A stretch of 64,000 nucleotides of DNA from Membranipora membranacea. Taxonomy: Eukaryota > Bryozoa > Gymnolaemata > Cheilostomatida > Membraniporidae. The stretch lies in contig OU612071.1 of assembly GCA_914767715.1 (NCBI GenBank), forward strand, positions 20,580,948 to 20,644,947. Direction: 5' to 3'. Under the pieces are notes generated by a model. That model was not told the DNA's origin, did not search any database, and saw only the letters and a program-made list of their open reading frames with translations. Shown here piece after piece: positions 37,601 through 51,400 of the stretch; within the stretch, counting starts at the first letter, position 1, and each line of letters opens with the position of its first letter. Position numbers and translations under genes: made by a program.

Positions 37601-40600
37601 CATCTTTTAACGCTACCACTGATATCGATAGACAGTGACCATACATTGTTTCCCCCTCATTGTGTGGCAGTGTTGGTCTCCACACAGTCTACCGGTTATT
37701 GTCACTACTGTTGAATAATATATTATCGGATGTTTTAATTTTAATTTGATGCTTCTATTGATATGAGGTTTGGTGTAATTCAGAGAATGTATTTTAGCGG
37801 TTGAGGTTACTGAAGGTACCAGTAACTATTTATGTGTAAAGATGATGTGCTATACAGGATCTACCATCACATCATGGATATCATAAGGATAGCCTAAGTG
37901 TACTGATTATAGCGATGATATGGTGGGGGGGGGAGGCGTGATGTGCAAATGAAGTACATTTTGCTGCAGACATTAACAGCATAGGCTAGCATTCTCCTGT
38001 ACAGGTGCAAGTTGCCTATCTAGACTTTACTTCATTATGGCTCATCTAAAATCTCAATCTCTAAAAGGAGAATGTTAGCGGTGACAGATCTACGCTGTAG
38101 TTTAGATTGCTTGTGAATGAACAAGACTTCACTTGCACCTCCTAGCTCCCATCTCAACAGTCAACATAATACTGTACTGTACCACAGCACTGAAGCCAGT
38201 CTAATAATGTCCAGGATGTTGTGGTATCTCTAGCAAGAAAGACCAAAAATCAAATGATGAGGACTGAAATAGCAGGCTGGCACTTGATTATCTCTTAACC
38301 CGAGCCTAAATTGGCTGAACTTGTGGAAGATGCAAATCAGGATGAGGGCCTTCATGCCCAGGTGAGGTAACAGAAAGGCCAAGGAAAACCAGACAATTAA
38401 GAAGTATAGGGGGGGGGGGGTTCAATTAGAAAGAGCTATGCTTTTCGAAGCAAATAATCACTCAAAAAAACCGCTCTGGAAATTTGGCCTTTCAATTAGA
38501 CAAACTTGTTCCCAAATCGCTTACTCAGAATGTATATTTCCACCAATGAGTGAGCGATTGGTGTGCATGACCTGATCAGGTCTGAATCACAGATCACTCA
38601 CTCAGTAAGAGAGCGATGAGATAGCGATTGTGGCTGTTCTTAATTGAGAGATGCCCCCCCCCCAGGTCCACCGTGACCTTGTGCTCCTTGTCTAACACTT
38701 ACCACAACAGTCGGGTAGTTAGTAATGTTATGATCTCTACATATGGCTCTATCCAGATCCTTGGCACAGTTAATGGCAGACACTCCCAGGTATTTACTCC
38801 AAACTACAATAAACGTAAATAATAGCAATAAATAAAAACGGATAGTTCAATGTCAGTGAAGATAGGTTAAGGTGTGGCACACTTTAACAAACAGAGCAAT
38901 TATTCCATGCTTTCTCAATCATTTCAACTAATGAGTGAGACGAAAAAAATTACTTAGGCCGAGCCTTTGCAGGGCTGTATCCATAGGTGCGAAGGCGTGG
39001 GGACCAAGGGCTTTGTGGCGCAGGAGGGGGTGCTGTAGCAGTGGCATTTTACGGTAACAATAACAAATAATTGCAGATAACAAAGCAATTTGAATTTTTT
39101 TTTAGAAACTGGTGTTTTTAAAATTTCCCTCAGGTTGAAATATTGCAAATAAATGTACTTTGAAGTGCTAGAAATTCATCTTTTTGACATAAAACTGCCA
39201 ATCATGTTTAATATGACACTCTGTTTTAAAAAATTGTTTAACAGTTTTGCAACTTCCAAAGTCAGGTATCAACTTTCCACTCACAGTTTTATGCAATACA
39301 ACAGATATTTCTAGTTTCAGGAGTTTATGGTTTGAGCGCCATAAAAAGGGATAGAGACATGGTACCTTGTCCCGTCCTGCTTGGGTGGTGCTGGATGCTT
39401 TGTCACCAAAAGAAGATTGATTGTATTATTTTAGAATTGTGATGTTTTAAAAAGTTCCCCCAAGGTGGGAATGTATAATTCTTTAAAATTCTTCAAACTT
39501 TGGACACAAGTTTTGACATGACACTTTGTTGCAGAAAAGTCTTCCTTGTGGTGTGACTAGGCAATATTATTGTTAGGCCTATGTCAACTTCCAAGTTCAG
39601 GAAAGTTCTAATGAGGTAACTGAAGTGATTGCTTTGCACTACAGTTGTAGACACAAAACTGATATTTTTAGCTTTCTTGGATTTTAAATTCGAGCTCAAG
39701 TAAAAGTGGTACGGACAATAGCCTCATGGCCAGACCTTATATAGGAGAGGTCATTTTAGATTTATAGGAGAGATTTATAGGAGAGATTTATAGGAGAGGT
39801 TTATAGGAGAGATTTATAGGTTATAGGTATAGGAGAGGTCATCAAAATTTATTTACATCAACAAAATGCAAAAACCGCCACACAAACCTTAACTCATGGG
39901 GACAAATTGCAATAATGCGATAGAAACATCATAGGGCTATTCCAACTGTAGCAGCTGTCGACCACATGACCAAAGACATCCCGCCAGACCAACTACCAGA
40001 CCAACTACCAGACCAATTACCAGACCAACTACCAGACCAACTACCAGACCAACTACCAGACCAACTACCAGACCAACTACCAGACCAACTACCGCCTACC
40101 TAGGAAATCACTGTAATCATAGGATATAATAACGATAAAGACAGACATTTTAATACCATATCACACAAAATGATTTGAGATGGGAAATTGTTTGGTGATG
40201 GATCTGCATCCCTATACCTAGTCTGAGCCCCCCAGAGTCTTGCAATCAGTCAGACGCCCCCCCCCCCCCCCCCCCCTATACCTTGTTATTACTCATGGTA
40301 AATGGACGTCGCTACCAGTATGCAAGGGCTCAACATCACATATTTCATGCTACATTCAATCATCTTTATCACTGTCAAATACAGTCCTGGTGTGAAGACA
40401 TTATCCAGGACTCAAAATCTCTGTTTGCAATGGTAATATTACAGGCCTTAGGCTGTTCAACTTTTCAGGATGTATGAAGGCATATAATTAAGATTTTATG
40501 TTGATTCTATGTGAATAGCCGAGGTGCGATGAATAAACATTAGTTTATATTGAGGCAGGTTTTTGGTTTCAGTGATTACAGCTAAAAAAAAACTTTCTTT

Positions 40601-43600
40601 GAAATTGAAATTTGTTTAAAAGCTCCAAATATTATCACACAGTAAGGGTAGGCCTATATCCTAACAGTCTGATAATACGACGAGGCATGCTATTATGGAT
40701 TTACAACATGACTAAATAAGGCAGCGAGTTCTGGTCTCAGTCAAACAGGTGTCTACGAAAATTATAATGGTTGTCAGATACAATGGGTGACAACTGTGCA
40801 GTATTCTCGCTGTATTGTAGCTGTCAGTAACGACAGCCTTACTGCAGGACCAAGCTACTACTTTTAGTCAGTTCATATTTGCAGCAATTGTCAACTCGCT
40901 GTAAAGTGTCTGCCTATTTAGCCTCTTAGTGACACCATTTACATCACAATCTGTTACAATATCCTATTCAAACTCATCAAAAACTACTTAAGAGTTCAGA
41001 CTATTATGATCAGATAAGACATTTAGGCCAACCGATCATCCATTTACATCAGTTGATAACCTTAGCTGGCAGGTCACAGATTATGTTGTGGTTATGGAGT
41101 CCATAGATACCTATATAGCATCCAGTATAGGCCTACTGTTTACCGATCACAAACTCTATGATAAGGCACAGAAATAAAAGCTTTTTATTGCTGTCTGTTT
41201 GTGGCCCGTTGGAGTTGGATGTCCGACTCATTGCTGTGGCCAACAGCTTCAACACTGCGACACACCGGTGTTTCTGCACATGGTGCATGACATGGGAACG
41301 CTGAGTTTCGATTATCCTGTGTTCGGTTTCAGCCGAATAACCATATGCCACAGTGGCATGACTGCAGTATTCATCATTGCCCTCTGCAGGTCCGACGGCA
41401 GGTTTTGTTTGAAATCATTATTATTCTGAGTTCATGATTAAATTACAGTGATTCACTATACCAGAGGGACTACTGTGTCAGTGTTAGAAGCAGGGCCAAG
41501 CTTAGCCAGATAGAAATTGAAGTTAAATTCTGTCAAACATGTCACCAAGTTACTGTCAACTTTGAGGATTATGGGCATATACATTCAACCTAAAAGGCCA
41601 CAAGATCTGATAGCATTTGATACACCTGCTTGTCGTTGCTCACCATCGTATGTGGGTACCACTATAAACAACTGAGGGAGAGTGAAACAACAAGACAACC
41701 ATAACCATACTGTCTCATAATCATGAAAGACGAGGAATATAGGCAACCATATATTTAACTATGTAAGAGCCTGACACATCCAAACACCCATAGATATAGG
41801 AAGGCGCTACCAGCGTATAAAACTACAGTACATCATTCTCCTGTGACAACTCATCAAGAATCCATTTGCCGTCACACTTCCTAAACGCTTCCTAATTTAT
41901 AAACCAGACCAGGAGGTGAATTTCGCTTCACTTGAGGAAACCTGTTACCTTGACGATTAATCACTACTCTCACTCAACGTGCTATTATTAGCTCTGTACG
42001 ACCAGATCAATAATATTACTGCTCCACGTGTACCTACTAGGGTCTACTGTGTAAAATTATCACAGCTTTGTTGATACCCTCAAAAATTGAGAGCTAAATG
42101 GTCCACCTTAAAATAGATTAAGGTGGACCAGTAATATTAACCATGGCATGGAAGTGGCCGCCGCCGCCCCACTATAAATCGTGAGCAGGTGTCCAAATGT
42201 CAGAGCAAATAAATGGCTACAACATATAATGTGTTTGACAAACTCTAGAGAGTAAAGCATTCACAGGAGGAAAAGTTGGTCATTTTGCGCATGTTTGGAG
42301 ATAGAGAAATTAATGACGTTAGCTAACATTTTCTCTCTCATTCTTGGTACTTGCTAACACTAAATCACTTCCAAACTAGCTAAACTACACTGGGGTTAAT
42401 ATTTAGGCAAGTTGTATCTTAGGCCTCATGCCCATAAGAAGTGAGGCAAATAAGGTAGTGTGGTACCACAATCCAATTGGTGTCACCTGTACTTAATCAA
42501 GGTGAAAAGCGGATCACTCACTGTCATATCACAGCTTGGTATCGGCACATAGTCATTATTGGATTGAGACGAGGACATTGGTGTGATGATTTATCATTAG
42601 CCTACTCTATGATTTATCGTAGTACCGTAATTATTCCTAACAGCTGAGAATCTAAGCCTTATGTGTCTTCAGAAGTTAACCTGAGAATCAGGCACACCAG
42701 TTGGATGGTAAGAGTAACGACAATACTAACTTCATATTCATAAACCGACTTGGCCCATGAAGAAAACTCAATCCAACAAAGGTGGCATGTGGCATGTAAC
42801 GTATACGCTAGCTGTGAGTTAAAGATCACACCCCTCCCGTTGCTGAACATGATACCTATAAAGATTACAATCACAACACAAGAGGTAACTAGGGACTATC
42901 TCTGGTTAGGCATATGTGTGAAGGGTGGTTTTGATTGGCAAAGTGATAAAATACAACACCCTAGCAGAGTAATTATCAGCTATTAGGCTACTTGGTTAGC
43001 TAGTTTGGGAATGACTATTGAATGACTATTGTCAATTTTCACTATCTATGGTATCAGTTTATAAAAAAACTTATGTACCATAAATTCAACCAATTCAAGT
43101 CTGAACGAAATGCTAAACCCACACCCACCCTACCCTGTGAATACTTAACACCTCTTTGGTAGGACTTGTTTTATGTGTATTTACTGATTACATACCTTGT
43201 AGGCTCTCTGCAGTAGTGGTGTATGTCGGTACATAGTTTATACAATGTCCACACCATGATAGATAGAAGAGAACTAGCCATGATCTATCAGAGTCCTTTA
43301 AATGTGGATAGAATGTTTTATCTTCTAGATTTATCACAGCACCACCATCTGAAACAAGACCAGTTAGGTTATGAGAAAACAAGACAAACTTTAGTGGGTT
43401 TATCTGAAATCCAAACCAAAAAACAAAGGCCTATGTCCTACAGTGAAAGTGTTTCAAAAATAATTGATGTTCATCTACCGGGCTCGATGTGATTCAGGCC
43501 CAGCCCTATCAGGTACATTACCTGATTGAAAACTAATCACTATTGAATCGTTTGTATGATGAATTGTCAAACTACTGATAGCTGAAAGCTTTAAACTAGG

Positions 43601-44183
43601 TTAGATAGGATAGTTTTTTTTCATCAGAGCATCATACAAAGGGGATATAGAGTTCGGTACAATATACACTACCTGGGCAAGGTGTAACATGATTCAAAAT
43701 ATGTGACTTTTCGGAGTAGCTATAAAACCACAATTTTTTCATAACAATGTACAAATCTTAGGAGATGTAACATTACATGGTTATAGTTCACTGGAAAAAA
43801 ACCTAGAACCAAAACAACCTGGCAGGTTTACTTTTTCATTAGCTTTATGTTTTGTTCATCAAAAATTTGCTAGATACTGAGTCAGCTAGAAGAGATTTCG
43901 ATATGATCGCCTACATAGGGATTTTAAAAGAGAATATTTGCTAATATTTAAACCAGGGAATTCAACAATTCTGAGAACTTTTAAGATTGAGGTGTCAGAC
44001 TGATGAAATTGTTGAAACCTAGTTCCACCAGCCAAATTTGATTGTACCTGGGTAAAGATTATCCGGTGGTTTAGAAGTTGTAGCTGCATCGAGTTTCCCT
44101 TCAGTCTTAATATCAGCAGTGTTGGCGATCACCACAGTGTATATAAGAATCAAGGTTAAAATGTGTATGGTAGGTCTAAGCAT
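31682..44183 (-). CDS. Quiescin sulfhydryl oxidase-like protein, membrane-anchored, single thioredoxin domain
   Basis: Eleven exons join in frame to 543 residues, in transcript order: 44183-44048, 43348-43196, 38803-38703, 37407-37274, 36801-36709, 36095-35963, 35512-35402, 35092-34969, 32797-32586, 32303-32184, 31996-31682. A signal peptide is followed by a thioredoxin domain with WCGHC (C78/C81) and NCAK. A helix-rich region follows, then the Erv/ALR flavin domain: [23 protein letters not shown] (C364/C367), [10 protein letters not shown] and a distal CPSC (C425/C428). A transmembrane helix lies at about 496-517, with a 26-residue tail. QSOX enzymes use FAD to oxidise protein thiols to disulfides in the ER/Golgi or outside the cell, passing electrons to oxygen. 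All redox motifs are present. The second, inactive thioredoxin domain of animal QSOX is missing; only about 30 linker residues stand there. Confidence 0.92.
33220..34282. mobile_element. Large foldback element in a QSOX intron
   Basis: The left arm (about 33220-33553) and right arm (about 33748-34282) are inverted copies. Landmarks are TCGCAATGGTAACAATGTAC, AAAACGCTGC, CTGAAAGAGCATGTCATAAT and TTCGTATCGATC/GATCAATACGAA. The right arm has extra sequence at about 34032-34215. Matching open frames in both arms reflect the inverted repeat, not a gene. It lies in the intron between QSOX exons 8 and 9. Confidence 0.85.
38408..38420. repeat. Poly-G run
   Basis: A run of about 11 G in a QSOX intron. 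A poly-C run also occurs near 38653 and a longer one near 40258-40275. Confidence 0.7.
39759..39815. repeat. 13-bp tandem repeat (TTTATAGGAGAGA)
   Basis: Four and a half copies of TTTATAGGAGAGA, one with GG at the end, in the large second intron of the minus-strand QSOX gene. Confidence 0.9.
39985..40092. repeat. 12-bp tandem repeat (CAGACCAACTAC), nine copies
   Basis: Nine uninterrupted copies of CAGACCAACTAC with one substitution in the third. It is a minisatellite in the same intron. Confidence 0.95.
42100..42129. repeat. Short perfect hairpin
   Basis: GGTCCACCTTAA and TTAAGGTGGACC are separated by six bases, within a QSOX intron. Confidence 0.8.
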
Positions 44184-47100
44184 ATTGTCAATAATCTTTG
44201 GCCAAAAGATGTTATAATGTTGTTTATATTTGCATCGCTGGGTTAACAGCTTTGAATATCAAAACTCTAAGGCAGATGAGGCTGTAAGGACTTTTCTCCA
44301 AATATATTTCACAAGATCTCTTTTGGTGTACCGCCTGTAAAATACAAACAACAACATATCATTTATTTGTATGGAAGACCTGTTTTGAAAGTTGACTGTT
44401 CTGTAATCTGCTTTGACGTAGGGAGCCTATCCTTTACGATCGAATCCCAAGAGTATAGCAGATTAGAGTTAGTATTTTGAGATACAAGAGCATCGGTTGT
44501 TGAATGTTACATAACAACAGGCCTACATAGCTCACACAACCATATGGCTTACTGAATAACTCAGCCAAGTTGTTATTAGCTAGGCCCACTATGTTAAACA
44601 CATAACCTTCAAATTGATAGGCTATCGACTTAGCATGTAGCTCTATATTTGATGTTCTCTCCGATTGAGCAATACAAGCAAACTGCAGTGTAAGTAGGCC
44701 TATAGTATTGGCAACCAGACCAGTGGTTTGCAGAGTGGGTGATGTATTGCACTAATATAAACGTCAAGATGTGTGTCTGTAAGTTCAAGTTGCCAGGCCA
44801 AAGAGCCCAACTTATGCAGCTATCCAATCTCAATTTACATGAGTGAGAAGTAACCCAAAGTAAGAAGCAGTTAGTTAGTGTATACAAATAACAATGGGAT
44901 AATGAATCTGGTCAACACAACTGAGGTTCTCCTTGTCTCACAGAGATATTTAATCATTCACCCAATTCTGTGTTAATCATCACCATCAGCATCACTCACA
45001 GTCACACCAGTCCAGTCAATCAATACCATCAACTGACTGGACTCTAGTCTATTATTGTACTGATTGAAAAAAACAATTAACCAATCAATCAGCCTGTCTC
45101 ATAGGCCTACATAGAAGCATGAAGAGGCCTGTACAGCCTGGCCAGGCTACCTACATAGTACATATATTAAATATGATAGCTACAATGTAGCTTCATCAAT
45201 CAAGTGTAGAGCAAGCAAGAAGAATACTATAGATAATAGTTAGTAACGATTTCTTCAAGAACTGACTCTCTCACTGTCAAATCTTCTCTTGTATCATTAA
45301 TCATGCAAGATCTACCAGCTTACTTGTTGCAATTCAGTTTGAAGCCAAACTGTCCAATTACTGCTGATGGCTTCGCAGCTCTCTCCCTCTAACACCACCG
45401 TGCTACTACTGTCTACAGTGACACAGTTTTCTAGGATTTGTGGTCATGATGATAAGAAAAGTATGAGCACTGTTCAAAGCCTGTGATTTGATTCCTGAAA
45501 ATAAATTGCGAACTTGAGTCAATATTTTCTCAAGGTTTGAAAGAATTGAAGGCTATGATTAAAGTGTCGCCTTATTTTACCTCTAATATCAAAGTGTGAA
45601 CATTTGTCTTGGAGTCATCATCACTTTTTAGAGAAGTAGTATAACTCCAACTAAACTGTATTTTGCAATTTGAAGTCAATGAGAACTGTCATCCCTAGTG
45701 GGCATACATGACAAGTTACCTATACCGTAGGGTGACACCGGATATCTGGACTGGTTACCCTATGAGACCAGATGACCCTATAACCACCCCACTTTAGCAA
45801 CTGAGAGCTTGGTGCAGTGTTATTTGCCAGTTATAGTCCGCAGTCATGAGGTCTAATATTCAACCTATAATAACTAATTGTATTTCGATTAAAAATTTTT
45901 CATAACAAAACTCAGTGTCAAACTTGCTAGAATTATTTGTTTTCCCATAATAAAACAGGTTGGTTCTACCCCGTGCCGCCTCCGGAAGATTTTCAGGGTC
46001 CCCCAGACCAACCCAGCCTGCATGGTGGTGCACCACCAGATATAGAGCCCAGCCAACTTGTCATGTATGCTAGTGGGGTATTGTATTTTCAGTTGTGATT
46101 CAAGAACAGTAAAATATTGTACATTTCAATATTGTATTTGTCCTTAGGGGATGACAGTGGGACGACAACAATAGGGCCTACTACATTTATGTTCAAGAAA
46201 ATATGATCGAAAACAACATAAACTTTAAGTATTGTTTGTATTGTTGTGTAACTGTGACTGGAGCTCAAAAATAACATGGACAGGCTGTCAGGGTTGGATA
46301 GGTGGGGGACAGCTTGGGTAAATCCGTAATAGGTCTGTGTTGTGACCTTGAAGAGGTCATGATGGATTTACCCAGGCGCTTCCCCCCCTGCATCCACCCA
46401 CCCCTGATAGCCTGCCCAGGCTAGGTTAGAGCACTGGAAGAAATTTTGATCGATCTATTCCTCATTCTTGACCGGCAGTTTTATTGCAAAAAGTCATTTT
46501 TAAGAGAATGGCGTCGCTTCACATTATTATGTAAGGCAGGGTGTCAAAAAAATCATCCAAAACTGCCCCAAAAGGTTGTAAATAAATCATATTTTCTAAA
46601 TTCATTATATATTATAAATATATTATATGTACAGCTTGTAAGCAATCTGCAGCCCGCTGGTTATTTGTCAGTATTTTAACTTGATTAACCATATTTTTAA
46701 CTTGATTAAGTATTTTAACAGTATTTTAACCATAGATTATTTTTATGACTAGATAAAATTCTTTTTATTTGGTACATTTTTGTGAATTACGACTCTGTCT
46801 CCTTTCATATGAACTGGAGTGGCCTAATCACTGCAACCATACTTGAGAAGTCCGTTTATTTGGAATTACCAATAAGAGACGCATGTAGGCCATATCATCA
46901 TTGATCTCATACTTGGTGCAACCAAGAGCCATTGATTGATTCAATATCAAATTTATCTTTTGGACGGAGCTTTCTGTCTGAATTTTTAATATTTTGGTCT
47001 GCTTACTAATCCTATGCTGTTATGTGACAACAGGTCTTTGGTCAAAGTTTATTGAAAATGTTCCACTGCTGGCTAGCGTGCTGTTGTATATCGCTTCCGC

Positions 47101-48313
47101 TCATGTTGTAGAGGGGCGTTTTAAAATAATGCAACACCTGGTTTCATTGTTTGCTTTGGATAGAGCTGACAAAACAGTAACAAACAGAATGATTTTGTTT
47201 TCACAAAATTTGCTGATAAATCAAAGGGTACAAATGGCTAGAGTTTTTAGGGGTTTGTTTGTTTCGTTGCCAGGAGAAGATAGTGTCACACAATTGACAA
47301 TGTTACTCCAATTATAATACCACGTCGTCTAACTCGTATAATCCAGTGATATATCTGTAGACAGCCTTGAATTGTCTAGTCTATGCATCTTACCAAAATG
47401 GATCCCAAGTTCGAACTAAGCTGTGAGCAACCCAATTCATCAAATCGAAATAAATTACCAGCCACATTGAACTAGCATTAAAGCCAACCGAGAGTTTAGA
47501 ATATTGAATAGAAGGAGATAGTATTAATCATTTCATTGTTTCAATAATTGTCTATATCAGGCAAATTGATTTTTTTTGCGACTAAACTATCCATCTGAAA
47601 GGTGGGATCGCATCATCTCTATCCTTATCTTCCATATTTCTTCTTTATTTATTTATTCCATTTTTTTATTTATCTTGGCACACTCGGAAGAACATCATTT
47701 TAATGATGAAGATTGCTTATCAATAAACGTTTAAAAAAAGAAAAAAAAATCTCACTCGCTTGCTTTCATCGTGCTGTTTAGAGTCTCATTAGGGAACCAT
47801 TATTGAATTCCGTTCATGCCCAAGAAACCTAGAGTGTATCTACTTCACCGACGGGTTGACATGAGTTTAACAGGAGCTGTTTGGAGCTATTAATCCACAG
47901 AAAACCAACACAAGTTTTAAGGCGGTGTTGTACTTTCGTACAGTGATAATCAACCACAAATGCGGCGTCGCTAAGATAAAACTTCCGAAATTAAGCAGAA
48001 TATGTCGCTATACAAACAAATTTAGTTAATTTAATACTGGGATATTAAGGTAGGATAGTTTTAGATTGACTACACTCTACAAGGTCAAATTGTGCCTAAA
48101 ATGCCGGTTAATGTATTTTGTTATTGTCTAAATTCATGATAGCAGTCAAGTTAAACTGATAAAAAATACCACAGTTGTCTGAGTTCGTCAGTGGGCAGTA
48201 AGCTGTCGGTCAGATAGGAGTACCAATCAATAGGGGTGACATTGAGTTGTTTTATATAATTTGAATAACACCACGGTTTCATACTACCTCCAGTTAGAAT
48301 CACTTCTGACGAA
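44184..48313. promoter_or_regulatory. Shared upstream region of the two divergent QSOX genes
   Basis: The two QSOX start codons face away from each other across about 4.1 kb, so promoters of both must lie here or overlap the flanks. No TATA box or other core element can be assigned. Apart from the foldback at 46281-46414, nothing coding is recognised. Confidence 0.45.
46281..46414. mobile_element. Foldback element between the QSOX genes
   Basis: CAGGCTGTCAGGG...GGGTAAATCC at the left is mirrored by GGATTTACCC...CCCTGATAGCCTG at the right, with arms of about 47 bp and a 40-bp spacer. Confidence 0.8.
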
Positions 48314-48440
48314 ATGCATCATATTCAGACGTTTTCTCTCATTCTCATAGTTACTGCACTGACTAGCAGCAACCTCACCTCAGCTGAAGGGCTGCCTGAT
48401 GATATCAGTCTTTATCCAGGTAGGTCTTTCTTCCCAAGTA

Positions 48441-48472
<32 letters not shown>

Positions 48473-51400
48473 TAGTAAACTATTTGCATAGAGAAAAGCC
48501 TCAAACTTGCATGAAACACCTAAGTTTATCACTAGCTAATGTTTACTAAACATATTTATTTTATATAGCTAAATTTTGGAGCTGGCCTTTGTTATGTGTC
48601 CGCAAACCAAGCTGAACTACTCTTGCCTAATTTTGCTCCCCTATGCTGGATAAGATTGCTCTTTACGTCGTATCGCTTTCTTTTTATTGTAATGTATGTC
48701 ATTTTATTGTATTGTATTTTGTTGACTTGTATTGTTATTGAACCATAGCACCATAATGTCTTAGACCTTGAAGGATCGTGTATGGTTGATTAATACCGTG
48801 TCCCATTTCAGCCATGCCTTGTTTTAGATAAATTGGAACCAGCTGCTAGTAAAGTGGTTATATGAGCTGAGTAAATCGAATATTGTGATTTTATAGGACC
48901 AATAAAATATTTAAAATTGTGGAAAAAGGCGTTGTTGTTTCAAAAAATGTATATTTGGGAGTTTTCCCATCCTTTTTTAGCTTTATAGCCAGCAATTTAC
49001 AAGCTGCATTTTTCATCAAGCTTGTGTCTCAGTTGTGAAATAAACAAACAAGCGTGTGGCCAGCATTATTGTAGCCTTGTTTAACAAAAACTGGATTAGT
49101 CATAAGCATTTAGAAACATAGCAGAGCAGTTGGTAAAAGTTGACCTTACCTCATTACAGGTGCATTACCGGCATGGCGGAAATTGACTAGTATAAATGCC
49201 TGCCAATCTATCATCTCAAACCATAATTGTTATAAATAATATCTTTATTCACAGAGAATGGGGTTGTGCTAAACTTAGAAGAGGATACATTTTATCCATA
49301 CGTAAGAAACTCGGAAAAATCATGGCTTGTTCTCTTCTATAAAACATGGTGTGGACATTGTAAAAAGTATGTTCCGACGTATATGAATACAGCTGATAGT
49401 CTAAAAGGTATGCAAGAATATTATTTTACAAATTATGCCTGCGTAAAAGGTGACAAGGTACAAAGTAAAACGATGAAGAAAATTTGGATGCCTTTCATAT
49501 TTTATAGGATCTCTAGACATAAAAAGCATTAGCCGCTTACCACCATATATTGATTAATGGTTGGTATAGTACATATTTTTACAACAGATTTTGAGGAAAA
49601 CAATTTTATCTATTTACTCTGCATGGTTGACCAGTTGTCTTCTTTCAATCTTAATCTGCATGGTAGCTATTTAAATGAAGAGGAAGAACCAACCAAATTG
49701 TACAAGATGTGTCAATAATGAATTGTTAATAACTGGACACCGGCAAAAATTTACTTCTCTATCTATCGCCTGAGGACAGAAAAAAAAGTGTGACATACTC
49801 AAATATAGTTTTACTCAGGAAGTTTTTGTATCTGAGTACAAAGCTAACTACTAGCATGTATGTTATTTCAATGTTTTGTAGTATATCATATTATGTATTG
49901 TCTACCCATCTTATTCAAGAGTATTTACGCAAAGAACAAATAACTTTTTCAACTCGTTAACCTATTATTTCTGATAATTTAAACACAATTAATGATTTAA
50001 AATCTAAATAAATGCAAATGTTTCACTGGTGTTTAGCAAATAACTTTTGTTATAAGTTTCTAGTGGTCCATCTTCATTATAGAATGAGTTATTTGTAGAA
50101 CTTAAACGTCAACCACAGAAAATAATTTCCAGAGAGCTCTTTGGCATTGAATACTACCACATCTGAAATTTGTTGTAGTGTGGAGTGATAATATTGGAGT
50201 GTCAGCAATAAACTGTGCCAAAGAACAGAATGAGGGGATATGTAGAGATCATGTTGATAATACCTACCCTGTAGTGTGTGTAAGTGTGAGACGGCTCATA
50301 CATTAGTTTGCTCTTTTTTAACTACATAATGTACTGATACTGAATCACTTTTGAATGGAATCTTTCTTTTAGGTTTGGAACTCTTAAGCTAAGGCCACAC
50401 ACTCGTGCAAATTTCCATTAATTCTTGCGAATTAAATTATGTACGAATATCAACCTGCCACATATGATTGTCATCTCCCAAATACCATCCAGTCCAGTGA
50501 TTCAGCTCCTGGATATACTTAGGCTCAACTATCTCTTTATATTTTTTAAATTTATCCCATTAGTCATTGAATCCCTTCTCCCTCTTACTCCAGGTCCAAA
50601 TCAATGAGAAGCTCCACATAGGCCTATTGATCATCCATTCCATCTTTTTAACCAAAGTTTTTTACATAGATATGGCCATGACTTATCAATCAAAACAGAC
50701 AGGATATCAATCAAAACAGACAGGCAATCAATCAAATCAGACAGCCATTCAGATAACATTTCATGAAAATTTATACAATTCCGAATTGTGCATCGTGAAC
50801 ATACAATGTTTCATGGCATCGCGGGAATCCCTATTCGTTGTGTCACTGCCTATGGCCGATAAGTGCCTGTTTCAGTTTCTGGCAGCTTGCTGCACACTTA
50901 TGATTAAGAGGTCCACCATGGCCTCACCTCTAGGATGCATTCTAGTTTACTAGGATGTATCACACTCTCAGTACGAGGACTCCGGGCAACTTGCGTCCCT
51001 CTTTAGGGGCAGCCCACCCTCTGTTTTGTCATAAACAGGGCGGGAATCCCTATTCATACGAAAGTTTTCGTGAAAACTTTACACGAATCTTGAGAAAACA
51101 ACCCCGTGTGGCCTGACCTTTAGGTAGTGCAATGAGAGAAGTCCTAAGCATTGGCATTGCCGCTTGAGTTATTTATGCGACAAACACTATTCAAACAATT
51201 GTTAAGGTAGAGACACTGGGGTCAGCAAATATGGACTTTCATATACACCTCGAATAGCGCGCCACAGAGTGGACAAAACAGCGAATTTAAGGGGCTTTTT
51301 TAGGCATTCTGTGGTGCGCAATGTGAGGAAAACTGATACGCAGTGCCATTTTCTGTTGGCCTTTCCTGTTTGTACTATGCTTAATCACAGCAGCTTTGTA

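Noticed and set aside
39985-40092. Regular 12-bp array considered as CRISPR-like
   Set aside because: Units are contiguous without spacers, and this is an animal genome; it is a minisatellite.
46994-47317. 107-residue open frame between the QSOX genes
   Set aside because: A hydrophobic start and an AG before it look tempting, but no domain, donor or partner exon is recognised.
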